This document shows, in pieces, positions 15,787 to 25,667 of a stretch of 64,000 nt of DNA. Numbering within the stretch: the first letter of the stretch is position 1; every line of letters begins with the position of its first letter. The translations under genes were made by a program, and so were the position numbers. Under the pieces are notes generated by a model that was given only the letters and a program-made list of their open reading frames with translations, did not search any database and was not told where the DNA came from. The stretch lies in assembly GCA_050874665.1 (NCBI GenBank), contig JBNMLC010000006.1:62001-126000 (forward strand). The letters are read 5' to 3'. The stretch comes from RUG11237 sp050874665 (GTDB lineage Bacteria > Bacillota > Clostridia > Lachnospirales > Lachnospiraceae).

Positions 15787-17997
15787 CTAGCTTTCCTTTT
15801 CCACTTTAAACTGACTGATCGCTTCCTGTAGCTCCGCTGCATCTTCACCTAGTCCCATTGCTGCTTCGTTTAATTCTTTCGCTGCCTGAAGCTGATTATC
15901 TGCTGCCGACTGTACTTCAGCCGATGCTGCTGCTGTTTCTGTCAACCCTGCAGAGATATTTTCAATTGCCTTCAATGTATCATTTTTGGCACTTTCTATA
16001 CTCTCTACGCCCATTCCTATTTCATCAATATCTTTTGTAAGTCCCTCTATCTGCTCACCAATTTCACGAAATACTTCAATTGTCGCACCAAGAGAATTCT
16101 GTTGCATCGTAACAATATCCTCTGCTTCCTTTGCATTTTGGGCTGTTTCCTTTGTTCTAAGCTGAATACCTGCAATAATTTTTTCAATCATTTCAGAAGC
16201 CTCCATAGATTGTTCTGCAAGCTTTCTGATTTCTGCTGCTACTACCGCAAATCCCTTTCCGGATTCTCCTGCTCTTGCCGCTTCAATCGATGCATTTAAT
16301 GAAAGCAGATTTGTCTGCGATGCAATCTCATTAATGGTATTTGTAATTCCCTCAATAGAACGGGATTCTTTTGCCAATGCCTCTACATTATCAATAACCT
16401 TTTTCGTAATATCTGTAGTTGCTTTTGCCTTTGTATTCAAATCACGAATTGTCACAATACCAGTATCCACGGTTCCTTTTGTAGTTTCTACAAATTCAGA
16501 AATACGTGTAGTGCTTTGATTAACATAATCAATTTTTTCTGACAGTCCATCCATCTTCTGCAAACAACTCTCGGCATCACGAGCCTGCTCTGTAATTCCA
16601 AGTTCAATATGTTCAATTGCTTCTGTAATGCTGGTAGAAGAATCAACAAACTGTTCCGATGCCATAGATACAGAGCTTGCAGAATCTGTCACTCGATAAG
16701 AAACATCTGCCGTTTTGCCAATAAGCTTTTTAATACTTTGTATCATACCTGTGATATGATAATTCAATTTTCGAAATTCGTCTCTGCGCCTTGTTTCTGC
16801 CTTTACTGTCAAATCACCTTCGGATGCTTCTCCTAAAATCACATTTACTCTGCCGATTGCGCCCCCAATGCCATTTGCAAGAATCATTCCAACTACTATA
16901 GCTATAATCATAGCCAGAAACACAGTAAGAAAGGTCATATTTTTAATTTCCGATGCCTGCTGCATAATCACTTTTTCAGGTATTACCGTAGCAAGCATAC
17001 AACCTGTGTTCCCGATTTTAGAATATACAAACATGTATTCTTTTCCATTGGCTTTTATATCACTAGTTCCGGTTGTTTCTTCACTGTTTAACGCTTCCGT
17101 ATAAAACTCTGTCCCATAAAAAGTCTTCTCTTTTGCCTCTCCAATGGCTGAAATTTCCCTGCCATCCGGAGTAATAAATGCACAAATAGTTCCATCTGGA
17201 AACTCAATATTGCTTAAAATTTTCTGAATTGCAGACATTTTAATATCCATAGATACGATGGCAACCGGCTTCATTTTCTTGCTGATTACAGAACGGCTGA
17301 CCGAAATTGCATAATCTTGTGTGGTAGTTTTCAAAACGCCATCTATGTATTGATGTTCACCACTCCATACTGCTTTTCCTTTTGCATCAATGATTCTTTG
17401 TCCCTCTTGCGTCCCTATAAAAGCCTCATAATCCTCTATACGAAAACTTCCTTTAGAACTTAAAGCATTGCCATAATCAGCTACAACATTTACCATAAAC
17501 AAATTATCGTCTGCCAATGTATCCCCCAACAATGTCTTCTGCAAAGTGGAAAAATTGCTCGCTTCATCTGCCGCTTTCCGTTTATACGTCCCACTATAAT
17601 AATCTACTAAAACAGTATCGTTAGCAAATTGCTGAGATTTTGTCTCCAGATTATTCAATAGCAGCGTATAATATTCACCAGCCTTCTGAACCGTGTTCAC
17701 TGTCGATTCCCGGTAGTTCGAAACAATTGTTTTCGATGCCCGCTGGTAAGAAGAAACCCCCAGTATAATAATGAGAACTACCGGTATCATAAACGCTCCG
17801 GTAAGCTTAATCCTTATACCAAAAGCTTTCGCAAGCAACGGATTCTTTTCTATCAGGTGGTCAATTTTCCTTTTTCCTGTATTAGATGGTTTCGTGTTAC
17901 TTTTCTTTGACTTTACCTTCAGTTCTTTTTTCTTCCCCTTACTGGTAAAGCTCCCCACTTTCTCTACCAGTTTTTGACTCGAAATTTTACTTTTCAT
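15787..17997 (-). CDS. Methyl-accepting chemotaxis protein, dCache type
   Basis: A 736-residue chemoreceptor. A 65-residue Lys-rich cytoplasmic N-terminus precedes the first membrane helix (FMIPVVLIIILGV). A dCache-like extracellular sensor covers about 95-360, followed by a second helix (MTFLTVFLAMIIAIVVGMIL), HAMP, and the signalling hairpin with the tip INEIASQTNLLSLNASIEAA RAGESGKGFAVVA near residues 590-625. It senses a small molecule and drives CheA. No che genes adjoin it. The ATG at 17997 has GTGGGTGA upstream; a GTG seven codons earlier is the alternative start. The long basic N-terminus is unusual for the family. Confidence 0.92.
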   Translation of the reverse strand: MKSKISSQKLVEKVGSFTSKGKKKELKVKSKKSNTKPSNTGKRKIDHLIEKNPLLAKAFGIRIKLTGAFMIPVVLIIILGVSSYQRASKTIVSNYRESTVNTVQKAGEYYTLLLNNLETKSQQFANDTVLVDYYSGTYKRKAADEASNFSTLQKTLLGDTLADDNLFMVNVVADYGNALSSKGSFRIEDYEAFIGTQEGQRIIDAKGKAVWSGEHQYIDGVLKTTTQDYAISVSRSVISKKMKPVAIVSMDIKMSAIQKILSNIEFPDGTICAFITPDGREISAIGEAKEKTFYGTEFYTEALNSEETTGTSDIKANGKEYMFVYSKIGNTGCMLATVIPEKVIMQQASEIKNMTFLTVFLAMIIAIVVGMILANGIGGAIGRVNVILGEASEGDLTVKAETRRRDEFRKLNYHITGMIQSIKKLIGKTADVSYRVTDSASSVSMASEQFVDSSTSITEAIEHIELGITEQARDAESCLQKMDGLSEKIDYVNQSTTRISEFVETTKGTVDTGIVTIRDLNTKAKATTDITKKVIDNVEALAKESRSIEGITNTINEIASQTNLLSLNASIEAARAGESGKGFAVVAAEIRKLAEQSMEASEMIEKIIAGIQLRTKETAQNAKEAEDIVTMQQNSLGATIEVFREIGEQIEGLTKDIDEIGMGVESIESAKNDTLKAIENISAGLTETAAASAEVQSAADNQLQAAKELNEAAMGLGEDAAELQEAISQFKVEKES

Positions 17998-18065
17998 AAA
18001 GTCACCCACTTTCGCCACATTATATAGTTGTTATTTTGGGGGTTACCCCCTCGATATTTTTATTT

Positions 18066-18094
18066 ATTATAACATTTGCACAGCATTTTCGCAA
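18066..18094 (-). promoter_or_regulatory. Sigma-A promoter of the chemoreceptor gene
   Basis: TTGCGA (18089-18094), 17-base spacer, TATAAT (18066-18071). The 5' leader begins with a GGGGG-TAA-CCCCC hairpin (18039-18051). Confidence 0.65.
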
Positions 18095-18130
18095 GAAAAA
18101 GTACGTGTTTTTGCTTTTTTCAACAATTTT

Positions 18131-19927
18131 TTATGCTTCCTCGTCTTTTTTTGCAATTGCAATTTCTAATTCTTCTAATTGCTTTTCATCTACAACATCT
18201 GGTGCATTTGTCATAAGGCAAGATGCGTCTTTTACTTTCGGGAATGCAATGACTTCACGAATGCTATCCACCTTTGCCATCAACATAATAAGACGGTCAA
18301 ATCCATATGCAAGTCCTGCATGTGGCGGTACACCGTATTTAAATGCATTTAACAAGAATCCAAAACGTTCTTGGGCTTCTTCTGGAGTAAATCCAAGTAT
18401 TTCAAACATTTTTGACTGTACATCACTCTGGAAAATTCGAACACTTCCTCCGCCAATTTCTGTACCGTTTAATACAATATCATACGCTTTTGCACGTACC
18501 TCACCCGGTGCAGAATCTAATTTATCTAAATCTTCCTCCATTGGCATAGTAAACGGATGATGCATTGCCACATATCTGTTTTGCTCTTCTGACCACTCTA
18601 AAAGTGGAAATTCCGTTACCCATAGGAAATTAAATTTATCTTTATCTAACAAGTCCAAATTTCTTGCAATCTCCAAACGAAGATTTCCAAGTACATCCCA
18701 TACTACTTTATTTTTGTCAGCAGCAAAAAATAATAAATCACCCGGTTTTCCTTCCATGCGTTCCACAATAGCTGAAAGTTCATCTTCTGTCATGAATTTT
18801 GCAAAGGAGGATTTATATGTTCCGTCCTCGTTGATTGCAAGATATGCCAAGCCCTTTGCTCCAAAATCCTTTGCAAAATTTACCAGCGCATCAATTTTCT
18901 TTCTAGGCATTGTACCTTGTCCATTTGCATTAATACCACGGACAGAACCACCGTTTTCTAATGCTCCCGTAAACACTCCAAATCCGCAGCCAGCCACTAA
19001 ATCAGAAATATCTTTTAACTCCATTCCAAATCTGGTATCCGGTTTATCTGACCCAAAACGATCCATTGCCTCCTGCCATGTCATTCTTTGAATTGGCAGC
19101 TGTACGTCAACACCAATAGCTTCTTTAAAAATTTTCTTTAAAAGTCTTTCATTTACCTCGATCACATCATCAATATCTACAAAAGACAATTCCATATCAA
19201 TCTGGGTAAATTCCGGTTGTCTGTCTGCTCTTAAATCTTCATCACGGAAGCATTTCGCAATCTGAAAATATCTATCGTAACCGGAGCACATTAACAACTG
19301 CTTAAATAACTGCGGTGACTGAGGCAAGGCATAAAATTTTCCAGGATGTACACGGCTTGGTACAAGATAATCCCTTGCGCCTTCTGGAGTACTCTTAATT
19401 AACATTGGTGTTTCCACTTCCAAAAATCCCTCTTCTGAAAGGAAATTTCGAACTGATGTTGCCACCTTACTTCTTAACATTAAATTTCTCTGAATATCTG
19501 GTCTTCTTAAATCGAGGAAACGATATTTTAAACGAATGTCTTCCTTTGTTTTGCTATCCTCTTCAATTGGAAATGGTGGGGTCTGTGCCTCTGACAAAAT
19601 TCTAAGCTCTGTTGCCCTGATTTCGATTTCTCCGGTTGCAAGATTTTCGTTTACAGCACCGGAACGTGCCTCAACTCGCCCAACAACAGCAATTACAAAT
19701 TCGCTCCTTAATTTTTCTGCTTTAGCAAATCCTTCTGCCTTAATATCACTTTCCTCAAAAATAATCTGCATAATACCGGAACGGTCACGTAAATCAACAA
19801 AGATAATTCCACCCTTGTTACGACTTTTCTGAACCCAGCCCATCAGGGTGACTTCACTTCCAATTTCATTTTTTGTTACTTCCGCACAACGATGTGTTCT
19901 TTTTAGTCCTTTCATTGCTTCTGCCAT
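18131..19927 (-). CDS. aspS: Aspartyl-tRNA synthetase
   Basis: A 598-residue bacterial-type AspRS. It has the N-terminal OB-fold anticodon-binding domain (GWVQKSRNKGGIIFVDLRDRSG), class II motif 2 with CFRDEDLRADRQPEFTQID, the bacterial GAD insertion at about 290-410, and motif 3 with GLAYGFDRLIMLM. The ATG at 19927 has GGAGG eight bases upstream; a TTG at 19942 is in frame but overlaps that site. In relatives hisS precedes aspS; here an HD-GYP gene does. Whether it also charges tRNA-Asn cannot be judged here. Confidence 0.97.
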   Translation of the reverse strand: MAEAMKGLKRTHRCAEVTKNEIGSEVTLMGWVQKSRNKGGIIFVDLRDRSGIMQIIFEESDIKAEGFAKAEKLRSEFVIAVVGRVEARSGAVNENLATGEIEIRATELRILSEAQTPPFPIEEDSKTKEDIRLKYRFLDLRRPDIQRNLMLRSKVATSVRNFLSEEGFLEVETPMLIKSTPEGARDYLVPSRVHPGKFYALPQSPQLFKQLLMCSGYDRYFQIAKCFRDEDLRADRQPEFTQIDMELSFVDIDDVIEVNERLLKKIFKEAIGVDVQLPIQRMTWQEAMDRFGSDKPDTRFGMELKDISDLVAGCGFGVFTGALENGGSVRGINANGQGTMPRKKIDALVNFAKDFGAKGLAYLAINEDGTYKSSFAKFMTEDELSAIVERMEGKPGDLLFFAADKNKVVWDVLGNLRLEIARNLDLLDKDKFNFLWVTEFPLLEWSEEQNRYVAMHHPFTMPMEEDLDKLDSAPGEVRAKAYDIVLNGTEIGGGSVRIFQSDVQSKMFEILGFTPEEAQERFGFLLNAFKYGVPPHAGLAYGFDRLIMLMAKVDSIREVIAFPKVKDASCLMTNAPDVVDEKQLEELEIAIAKKDEEA

Positions 19928-19947
19928 TTCTTTATCCTCCAATTTAT

Positions 19948-20556
19948 TTACCAGTTTTCAAGACAAAGTTGTCTTTCTTCCAGTATATTATCTACTTTTC
20001 CGCTGCATATCATTTTTTGAAATGCAAGAAATATTTTCATATCAAAATTTTTAAATTCTTCTGCCATAAGTTCCATTGCCGTATCACGGTCAAAAGCCTT
20101 TCGATACGGACGTTCTGAAGTCAAAGCAGCAAATACATCGCATACTCTGATAATTCTGGCACCATATGGAATTTCTTTCCCCTTTAAATTTTCCGGATAC
20201 CCGGAGCCGTCATAATTCTCGTGGTGGTATTTTACTGTTTCCAAAACAAATTCGGAATACTCAAAATCTTTTAGTATTTCAAATCCCATTCTGGAATGAA
20301 GACGCATATACTTGGTAGATTCGATTGTTAAAGAATCCCTTGCACGCCCATACAAATATGAGGTAAGTCTGAGCTTTCCTATATCATGTACCATTCCGGC
20401 ATTCGCCAGTTCAAGACACATTTCCTCTGACTCACCTAACTCTTTCCCTAAAAGATAAGCAAGATTACTGACATTCACTGCATGCTCTATGCCATCTTTT
20501 AAATCCTTTAATATAACTTTGTTTTCTGAATCTATTTCCTCACATTTCTGTTTCAT
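19948..20556 (-). CDS. HD-GYP phosphodiesterase
   Basis: About 202 residues forming a stand-alone HD-GYP domain: MVHDIGKLR (metal-binding HD), KYHHENYDGSGYP (HHE and GYP motifs), and RIIRVCDVFAALTSERPYRKA. All hallmark residues are present, so cyclic-di-GMP hydrolysis is likely. It lacks a sensor domain. The ATG at 20556 overlaps the hemZ stop by 17 bases with AGGAGG 15 bases upstream, so translation is probably coupled. A TTG 10 codons earlier is possible. It sits between hemZ and aspS where hisS is usually found. Confidence 0.85.
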   Translation of the reverse strand: MKQKCEEIDSENKVILKDLKDGIEHAVNVSNLAYLLGKELGESEEMCLELANAGMVHDIGKLRLTSYLYGRARDSLTIESTKYMRLHSRMGFEILKDFEYSEFVLETVKYHHENYDGSGYPENLKGKEIPYGARIIRVCDVFAALTSERPYRKAFDRDTAMELMAEEFKNFDMKIFLAFQKMICSGKVDNILEERQLCLENW

Positions 20557-22003
20557 GGCTTTTGAAAACTTCCTCCTTACGCGCAATCATATCATCTACA
20601 CGCTCAATATAATTTGCAACATCTTTTACATTTTCCACACGTACAATATCACCTGAACTTAAAACATTTTTTGTCATTGCACCTGCACCTGCTGCCATAA
20701 TTGTCTGTTTCTCTTCCATAATAAGAATATTGTACAGACCGATATGTTCCTCTGTTGCATATCCTACATTTTCTAAATTTCCGCCCATATTTTTCTGCCG
20801 ATAGAGGTAATAAGGAAGCATACCCATATTTTTTGCATGCTCTGCCGCCAAATTCATCATTTGCTCTGGTGCTGCATTAATTTGCTGCACATACGACTGT
20901 TTTTGAATGTTTAATCTTGCTGCACGCTTTAATGCCAGCGAATGTACCGTAAGATTCTGAGGCATCAATTTCTCAATTTCTTTCAATGTATGTTCTAAAT
21001 CTTTCAGATTTTCTCCCGGAAGTCCAAGTATAATATCCATATTAATTGTCGAAAATCCTACTGTCAAGGCATTGTCATAAGCCTGCCTAATATCAGCCAC
21101 AGAATGCTGTCTGCCGATTACTTGTAATGTTTTCTCATTCATAGTCTGAGGATTGATGGAAATCCGGCTGACGCCGCAAGCTTTCAGCACTAAAAGCTTT
21201 TCCTTTGTAATACTGTCGGGACGTCCCGCCTCCACACAAAATTCTTTCACGTTATTACAGTCAAATTTTTTTCGAATAAAAGACAATAAGCTCATTAATT
21301 CGTCCGCACTTAATGTGGTAGGAGTTCCCCCACCAAGATACACAGAATCTAAACGCTTATGCTGCATTCTCTGAGAGATATACTCTAATTCTTTATATAA
21401 CGCTTTCAAATATTCTTTCGTTCGTTCTTTCCATATTCCTATTGGGTATGAAGTAAAAGAACAGTACAGACAGGTAGTCGGGCAAAATGGTATTCCTACA
21501 TATAAGCTGTACCCCTCTTTATAGGGAAATGTCTGTAAAACTTTCAGTTCCCTCTGTGCAATTTCAAGACCTAACTTTGCCTTTTCTTCACTGACACCGT
21601 AGGTTTCCGTAAATTCTTTTTCTACTTCTTTACTGCTCTTTCCTTGCTCTAGCATGGACATAACTATTTTAATTGGGCGTATCCCAGTCAAATTGCCCCA
21701 CGGAAGTCTTCTTCCTGCTACTTTTGATAGTTGTTCGTATAAAAGTCTTTTTAAACAATTCTTTCTCTGTTTGCGTTCAGCATCTTTCCAGACTGCCGCC
21801 CCTTCTGTAAGAACTGTTCCATGCTTCTTTATTACAATCACTGCCCGTTCCTTTTGATAACACACCCGAAGGAGCATGGCATCTTCTAAGGATACCTCTG
21901 CCAGACCAATGAAAACCTTCACATCTTCTTCCGGATAAAAAGCTTTTACCAATGTATACACGTCATATTGAAACTCGTCTTCGCTTAATTGTATTTGTAT
22001 CAC
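20540..22003 (-). CDS. hemZ: HemZ-type radical SAM coproporphyrinogen dehydrogenase
   Basis: A 487-residue radical SAM protein with the CxxxCxxC cluster motif in GIPFCPTTCLYCSF (about residue 170), the SAM-binding LGGGTPTTL, and the N-terminal extension of the HemZ family. HemZ relatives act on coproporphyrinogen III without oxygen or resemble the HemW heme chaperone. The genome neighbourhood shows no other heme gene, so the substrate is uncertain. It follows an MBL hydrolase gene by 16 bases in the conserved apt-relA-MBL-hemZ order. Confidence 0.9.
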   Translation of the reverse strand: MIQIQLSEDEFQYDVYTLVKAFYPEEDVKVFIGLAEVSLEDAMLLRVCYQKERAVIVIKKHGTVLTEGAAVWKDAERKQRKNCLKRLLYEQLSKVAGRRLPWGNLTGIRPIKIVMSMLEQGKSSKEVEKEFTETYGVSEEKAKLGLEIAQRELKVLQTFPYKEGYSLYVGIPFCPTTCLYCSFTSYPIGIWKERTKEYLKALYKELEYISQRMQHKRLDSVYLGGGTPTTLSADELMSLLSFIRKKFDCNNVKEFCVEAGRPDSITKEKLLVLKACGVSRISINPQTMNEKTLQVIGRQHSVADIRQAYDNALTVGFSTINMDIILGLPGENLKDLEHTLKEIEKLMPQNLTVHSLALKRAARLNIQKQSYVQQINAAPEQMMNLAAEHAKNMGMLPYYLYRQKNMGGNLENVGYATEEHIGLYNILIMEEKQTIMAAGAGAMTKNVLSSGDIVRVENVKDVANYIERVDDMIARKEEVFKSHETEM

Positions 22004-22019
22004 TTTATATACTCCTTAT

Positions 22020-22649
22020 TTATACAAAAGGATTATTTTCTTTCTCATGCCCTATTGTTGTCGTCGGTCCATGTCCCGGATAAACATAGACATCATCCGG
22101 CAAAGTAAACAGCTTTTCATGAATGGCCGTCTTTAATTCTTGTGCACTTGAAGTTGGAAAATCCGTTCTTCCAACAGACTCTAAGAATAAAGTATCTCCA
22201 CAAATAAGGATACCTTCCTCTTCTAAGTAGTAGGATACCCCTCCTGCAGTATGTCCCGGCGTATGCAATACTTTAATTTTCATTCCTGCAAGTTCTAGAA
22301 TTTCACCATCTTTTACAAACACATCTGCCTTCGTGGTGTAAGGAGTTCCAAACATTGCTGAAACATTCAACTGTGCATCTGAAATCAGTTTTTCTTCATG
22401 TTCTCCTAAATATACCAAAACACCTGCCGATTTCCGGATATCATCCGCTCCCATAATATGGTCAAAATGGCCATGTGTCAATAGCACCGCCTTAATCTTA
22501 TATCCACGGGCTGTAAGCTCCTGATATATCATCTTTCCTTTATCCCCCGGATCTATGACTACTACTTCATTGGTATCTGCATTGTGCAGGAAATAGCAAT
22601 TTGTCTGCACTGCCCCCACTACCATTCTTCCGATTTTTATTTTGCTCAT
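22020..22649 (-). CDS. Metallo-beta-lactamase-fold hydrolase (glyoxalase II-like)
   Basis: A 209-residue protein with LTHGHFDHIMG (HxHxDH), the second metal His in HTPGHTAGG, CGDTLF and a late PGHGPTT. The pattern is that of the small bacterial glyoxalase II-like hydrolases that accompany relA in Firmicutes. The substrate is unknown. The ATG at 22649 has AAAGG seven bases upstream and is preferred to one seven codons earlier that would start inside the relA end. Confidence 0.9.
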   Translation of the reverse strand: MSKIKIGRMVVGAVQTNCYFLHNADTNEVVVIDPGDKGKMIYQELTARGYKIKAVLLTHGHFDHIMGADDIRKSAGVLVYLGEHEEKLISDAQLNVSAMFGTPYTTKADVFVKDGEILELAGMKIKVLHTPGHTAGGVSYYLEEEGILICGDTLFLESVGRTDFPTSSAQELKTAIHEKLFTLPDDVYVYPGHGPTTTIGHEKENNPFV

Positions 22650-22672
22650 ACTCAAACCTTTCTTTATCACGT

Positions 22673-24985
22673 TCAGCCTGTAGTTCTTACTATATCAATA
22701 ACACTTTCCACCTGGCGAACCTTTTCTATAAGACTGTTTAATTCCTCTTTGCTTGCAACCTCAAAGGACATGGCAAGTGTTGCCGTTCCCTGCTTACTGG
22801 TACGCACATTCATAGATGCTACATCAATCTTTCTCTCGGTAAAGATTTTAGAAACATCTACCAATAATCCGGTACGATTCTGACTGTAAATCTTAATTTC
22901 TGCCATATATTTTTCATTCTTAGATTCCGTCGACTGCCATTCTGCATCAATCAAGCGTTCTCTGTCAAAATCATGCAAATTAATAATATTAATACAATCT
23001 GTTCTGTGAATAGAAACACCACGCCCTCTAGTCACAAATCCTACGATTTCATCTCCCGGCAACGGGCTGCAGCATTTTGAAAAACGAACTGCAACATCAT
23101 GGATTCCTTTCACGACAATACCACTTTTTGCCTTCTCGGTGGATACCTTTTCTTTATTTTCCGCTACTCCTTCTAACACTTGAGCATCTGTAACTTTTTC
23201 TTTGTGTTCTTTGTCATAAATTTCACAAAGTTTGTTGACCACCTGGCCTTCTTTCAAGCCACCATGACCTACCGCTGCCAATACAGATTCCCAATCCTTA
23301 AAGCCATATTTACGCATCACTGCATTCATATAGTCTGGCTTTAAGATATCACTAACCACAATTGCTTTTGTCTTACAATACTGTTGAAGAAGTTCTTTTC
23401 CCTTTATAATGTTATCTTCTTTTAACTCATTCTTAAACCATTGGTTAATTTTGCTTTTCGCTTGTGTACTCTTAACCACCTTCAACCAGTCACGGCTTGG
23501 TCCTTTGGAATTTTGTGAGGTTAACACCTCTATTCTGTCACCATTTTGAATAATATAATCAATCGGAACCAATTTTCCATTGACTCTGGCCCCCACCATT
23601 TTATTACCTACCGCACTGTGAATGCTGTATGCAAAGTCAATCGGTGTAGAGCCGTTAGGAAGGTTCTTTACATCTCCAGACGGTGTAAAGCAATAAACAT
23701 TCTCTGAAAACAAATCCAAATCGCTTTTTAATAATTTCAGGAATTCTTTATTATCCGACATATCCTTCTGCCATTCCAGAATCTGTCGTAACCAGCTTAA
23801 TTTTTCTTCTTCCTGTGCCTCTACCTTTTTTCCGTCGGAAGCTTCTTTATATTTCCAATGCGCAGCAATACCATATTCTGCCGTTCTATGCATTTCATAC
23901 GTTCTAATCTGTACCTCAAAAGGCTGTCCGCTTGGCCCAATCAAAGTTGTATGAAGTGATTGATACATATTCGGCTTCGGCATGGCTATATAATCTTTAA
24001 ATCTTCCCGGAATCGGTTTATACATTTCATGGATAACACCAAGCGCCGCATAGCAATCCTTAACTGTTTCTACAATAATACGCACTGCAAACAAGTCATA
24101 AATCTGTTCTAGTGTTTTATCCTGATTTACCATCTTCTTATAGATACTAAAGAAATGCTTTGCCCGTCCATCAATCTGTGCTTCGATTCCTGCAGAGCTA
24201 ATGTGCTTCTTCACATCTTCTACAATGTCATTGACAAATTCTTCCCTTGCACTTTTTCTTAAATTAATTTTCTGTGCAAGTTCCTTATAAACCTCCGGTT
24301 CCAGATATTTTAATGACAAATCGTCTAACTCTATCTTTATTTTGGAAATACCAAGTCTTTGTGCAATTGGTGCATAAATATCCATAGTTTCTCTTGCTTT
24401 TTCCTTCTGTTTTTCCGGACGCATATATTTTAAGGTACGCATATTGTGCAAACGGTCAGCAAGCTTAATCAAGATAACACGAATGTCTTTTGCCATAGCA
24501 AGAAACATTTTACGCAGATTTTCGGCTTGTACTTCCACCTTATCCATAGAGTAATTTAACTGTCCTAATTTTGTAACTCCGTCCACCAGCAAAGCTACTT
24601 CTTCCCCAAACTCCTGTGCAATCTCTTCCTCTGTCATAACAGTATCTTCCACTACATCATGTAAAAGACCCGCTACAATCGTTTCTTTGTCCAGTTCCAA
24701 ATCAGCAAGGATAATTGCAACACAAAGAGGGTGAATAATGTATGGTTCACCCGATTTTCTTGCCTGTCCTTCATGTGCTTCATAAGCAATTTTATATGCT
24801 TTTTCAATCATAGAAATATCCGCAGATGGATGATATCTATGTACGCTTGTAATCAGCTCATCATATAAAATATCCGGACTGGTAAAATCCTGCATAGATT
24901 TTATATTTCCGTCATTTATTAACTTTTCTTTTTCCCCTGATGATACGCCATGTGTATCACCCTTATTTTGCATTTCAGGCATTTT
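22673..24985 (-). CDS. relA: Bifunctional (p)ppGpp synthetase/hydrolase
   Basis: A 770-residue Rel protein. It has an HD hydrolase domain with HDVVEDT near residue 110, a RelA/SpoT synthetase domain (about 230-400, with RVIIV and YQSLHTTLIGP), TGS domain (CFTPSGDVKNLPNGSTPIDFAY), a zinc-finger region (FSKCCSPLPGD), and a C-terminal ACT domain. Both active-site signatures look intact, so it should make and degrade the alarmone. The ATG at 24985 follows GGTGAT, which matches the end of the 16S rRNA. It follows apt. Confidence 0.96.
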   Translation of the reverse strand, partial: KMPEMQNKGDTHGVSSGEKEKLINDGNIKSMQDFTSPDILYDELITSVHRYHPSADISMIEKAYKIAYEAHEGQARKSGEPYIIHPLCVAIILADLELDKETIVAGLLHDVVEDTVMTEEEIAQEFGEEVALLVDGVTKLGQLNYSMDKVEVQAENLRKMFLAMAKDIRVILIKLADRLHNMRTLKYMRPEKQKEKARETMDIYAPIAQRLGISKIKIELDDLSLKYLEPEVYKELAQKINLRKSAREEFVNDIVEDVKKHISSAGIEAQIDGRAKHFFSIYKKMVNQDKTLEQIYDLFAVRIIVETVKDCYAALGVIHEMYKPIPGRFKDYIAMPKPNMYQSLHTTLIGPSGQPFEVQIRTYEMHRTAEYGIAAHWKYKEASDGKKVEAQEEEKLSWLRQILEWQKDMSDNKEFLKLLKSDLDLFSENVYCFTPSGDVKNLPNGSTPIDFAYSIHSAVGNKMVGARVNGKLVPIDYIIQNGDRIEVLTSQNSKGPSRDWLKVVKSTQAKSKINQWFKNELKEDNIIKGKELLQQYCKTKAIVVSDILKPDYMNAVMRKYGFKDWESVLAAVGHGGLKEGQVVNKLCEIYDKEHKEKVTDAQVLEGVAENKEKVSTEKAKSGIVVKGIHDVAVRFSKCCSPLPGDEIVGFVTRGRGVSIHRTDCINIINLHDFDRERLIDAEWQSTESKNEKYMAEIKIYSQNRTGLLVDVSKIFTERKIDVASMNVRTSKQGTATLAMSFEVASKEELNSLIEKVRQVESVIDIVRTTG

Positions 24986-25067
24986 TATCACCACTTTTTA
25001 TGTAAGTTATTTTATCATTATAAAAGCTTTGTTTATAAATTGCAATAGGCAGCAGCCCCGTCTTTTT

Positions 25068-25592
25068 CTACTTTCCCTCATAAACAACGGCCGCTTCTAC
25101 GTCGTATCCGGAAAGTTTCTTTCTTCCTTCGAGTCCTGCAAGCTCCATAAGGAAAACAATTTTTACTACTTCTCCTCCTAAAGATTCCACCATTTTAACG
25201 ATGGCTTCAATCGTTCCCCCTGTTGCAATCAAATCATCAATAATCACAACCTTCTGTCCCTGCTTAATCGCGTCTTTATGCATTTCAACTACAGCACTTC
25301 CGTATTCTAAGTCATACTCCTGTTCAATCGTTTCACATGGCAGTTTTCCCTTTTTTCTTACCGGAACAAATGCCTTTTTCATATTATATGCAATCGGTAC
25401 ACCAAATATAAAACCTCTGGATTCTGGTCCTACCACCACATCAAAATCCAAATCTCCGATTAATGCCTGCATAGAGTCAATAGAAAGTTGTAATCCCTCC
25501 GCATCCTGCAAAACACTAGTAACATCGCGGAATATAATTCCCTCTTCCGGAAAATCCGGTATACTTCTTACATATTCTTCCAGTTTTTTCAT
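25068..25592 (-). CDS. apt: Adenine phosphoribosyltransferase
   Basis: A 174-residue enzyme of normal length with the PRPP-binding motif VVIIDDLIATGGT and the family start YVRSIPDFPEEGIIFRDVT. It converts adenine and PRPP to AMP. It lies 82 bases before relA in the order common to Firmicutes. Confidence 0.97.
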   Translation of the reverse strand: MKKLEEYVRSIPDFPEEGIIFRDVTSVLQDAEGLQLSIDSMQALIGDLDFDVVVGPESRGFIFGVPIAYNMKKAFVPVRKKGKLPCETIEQEYDLEYGSAVVEMHKDAIKQGQKVVIIDDLIATGGTIEAIVKMVESLGGEVVKIVFLMELAGLEGRKKLSGYDVEAAVVYEGK

Positions 25593-25629
25593 AATGCTGC
25601 TCCCTTCTTTACTTCATCTTGATTGAGAT

Positions 25630-25659
25630 AGAGCACCATACCATACGGTATAATGCTCT
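25630..25659 (-). terminator. Hairpin after pnp, weak terminator
   Basis: AGAGCA-ATACC and GGTAT-TGCTCT arms form a stem between pnp and apt. The T run after it is missing, so it may only protect the pnp 3' end. Confidence 0.35.
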
Positions 25660-25667
25660 CTTTACTC

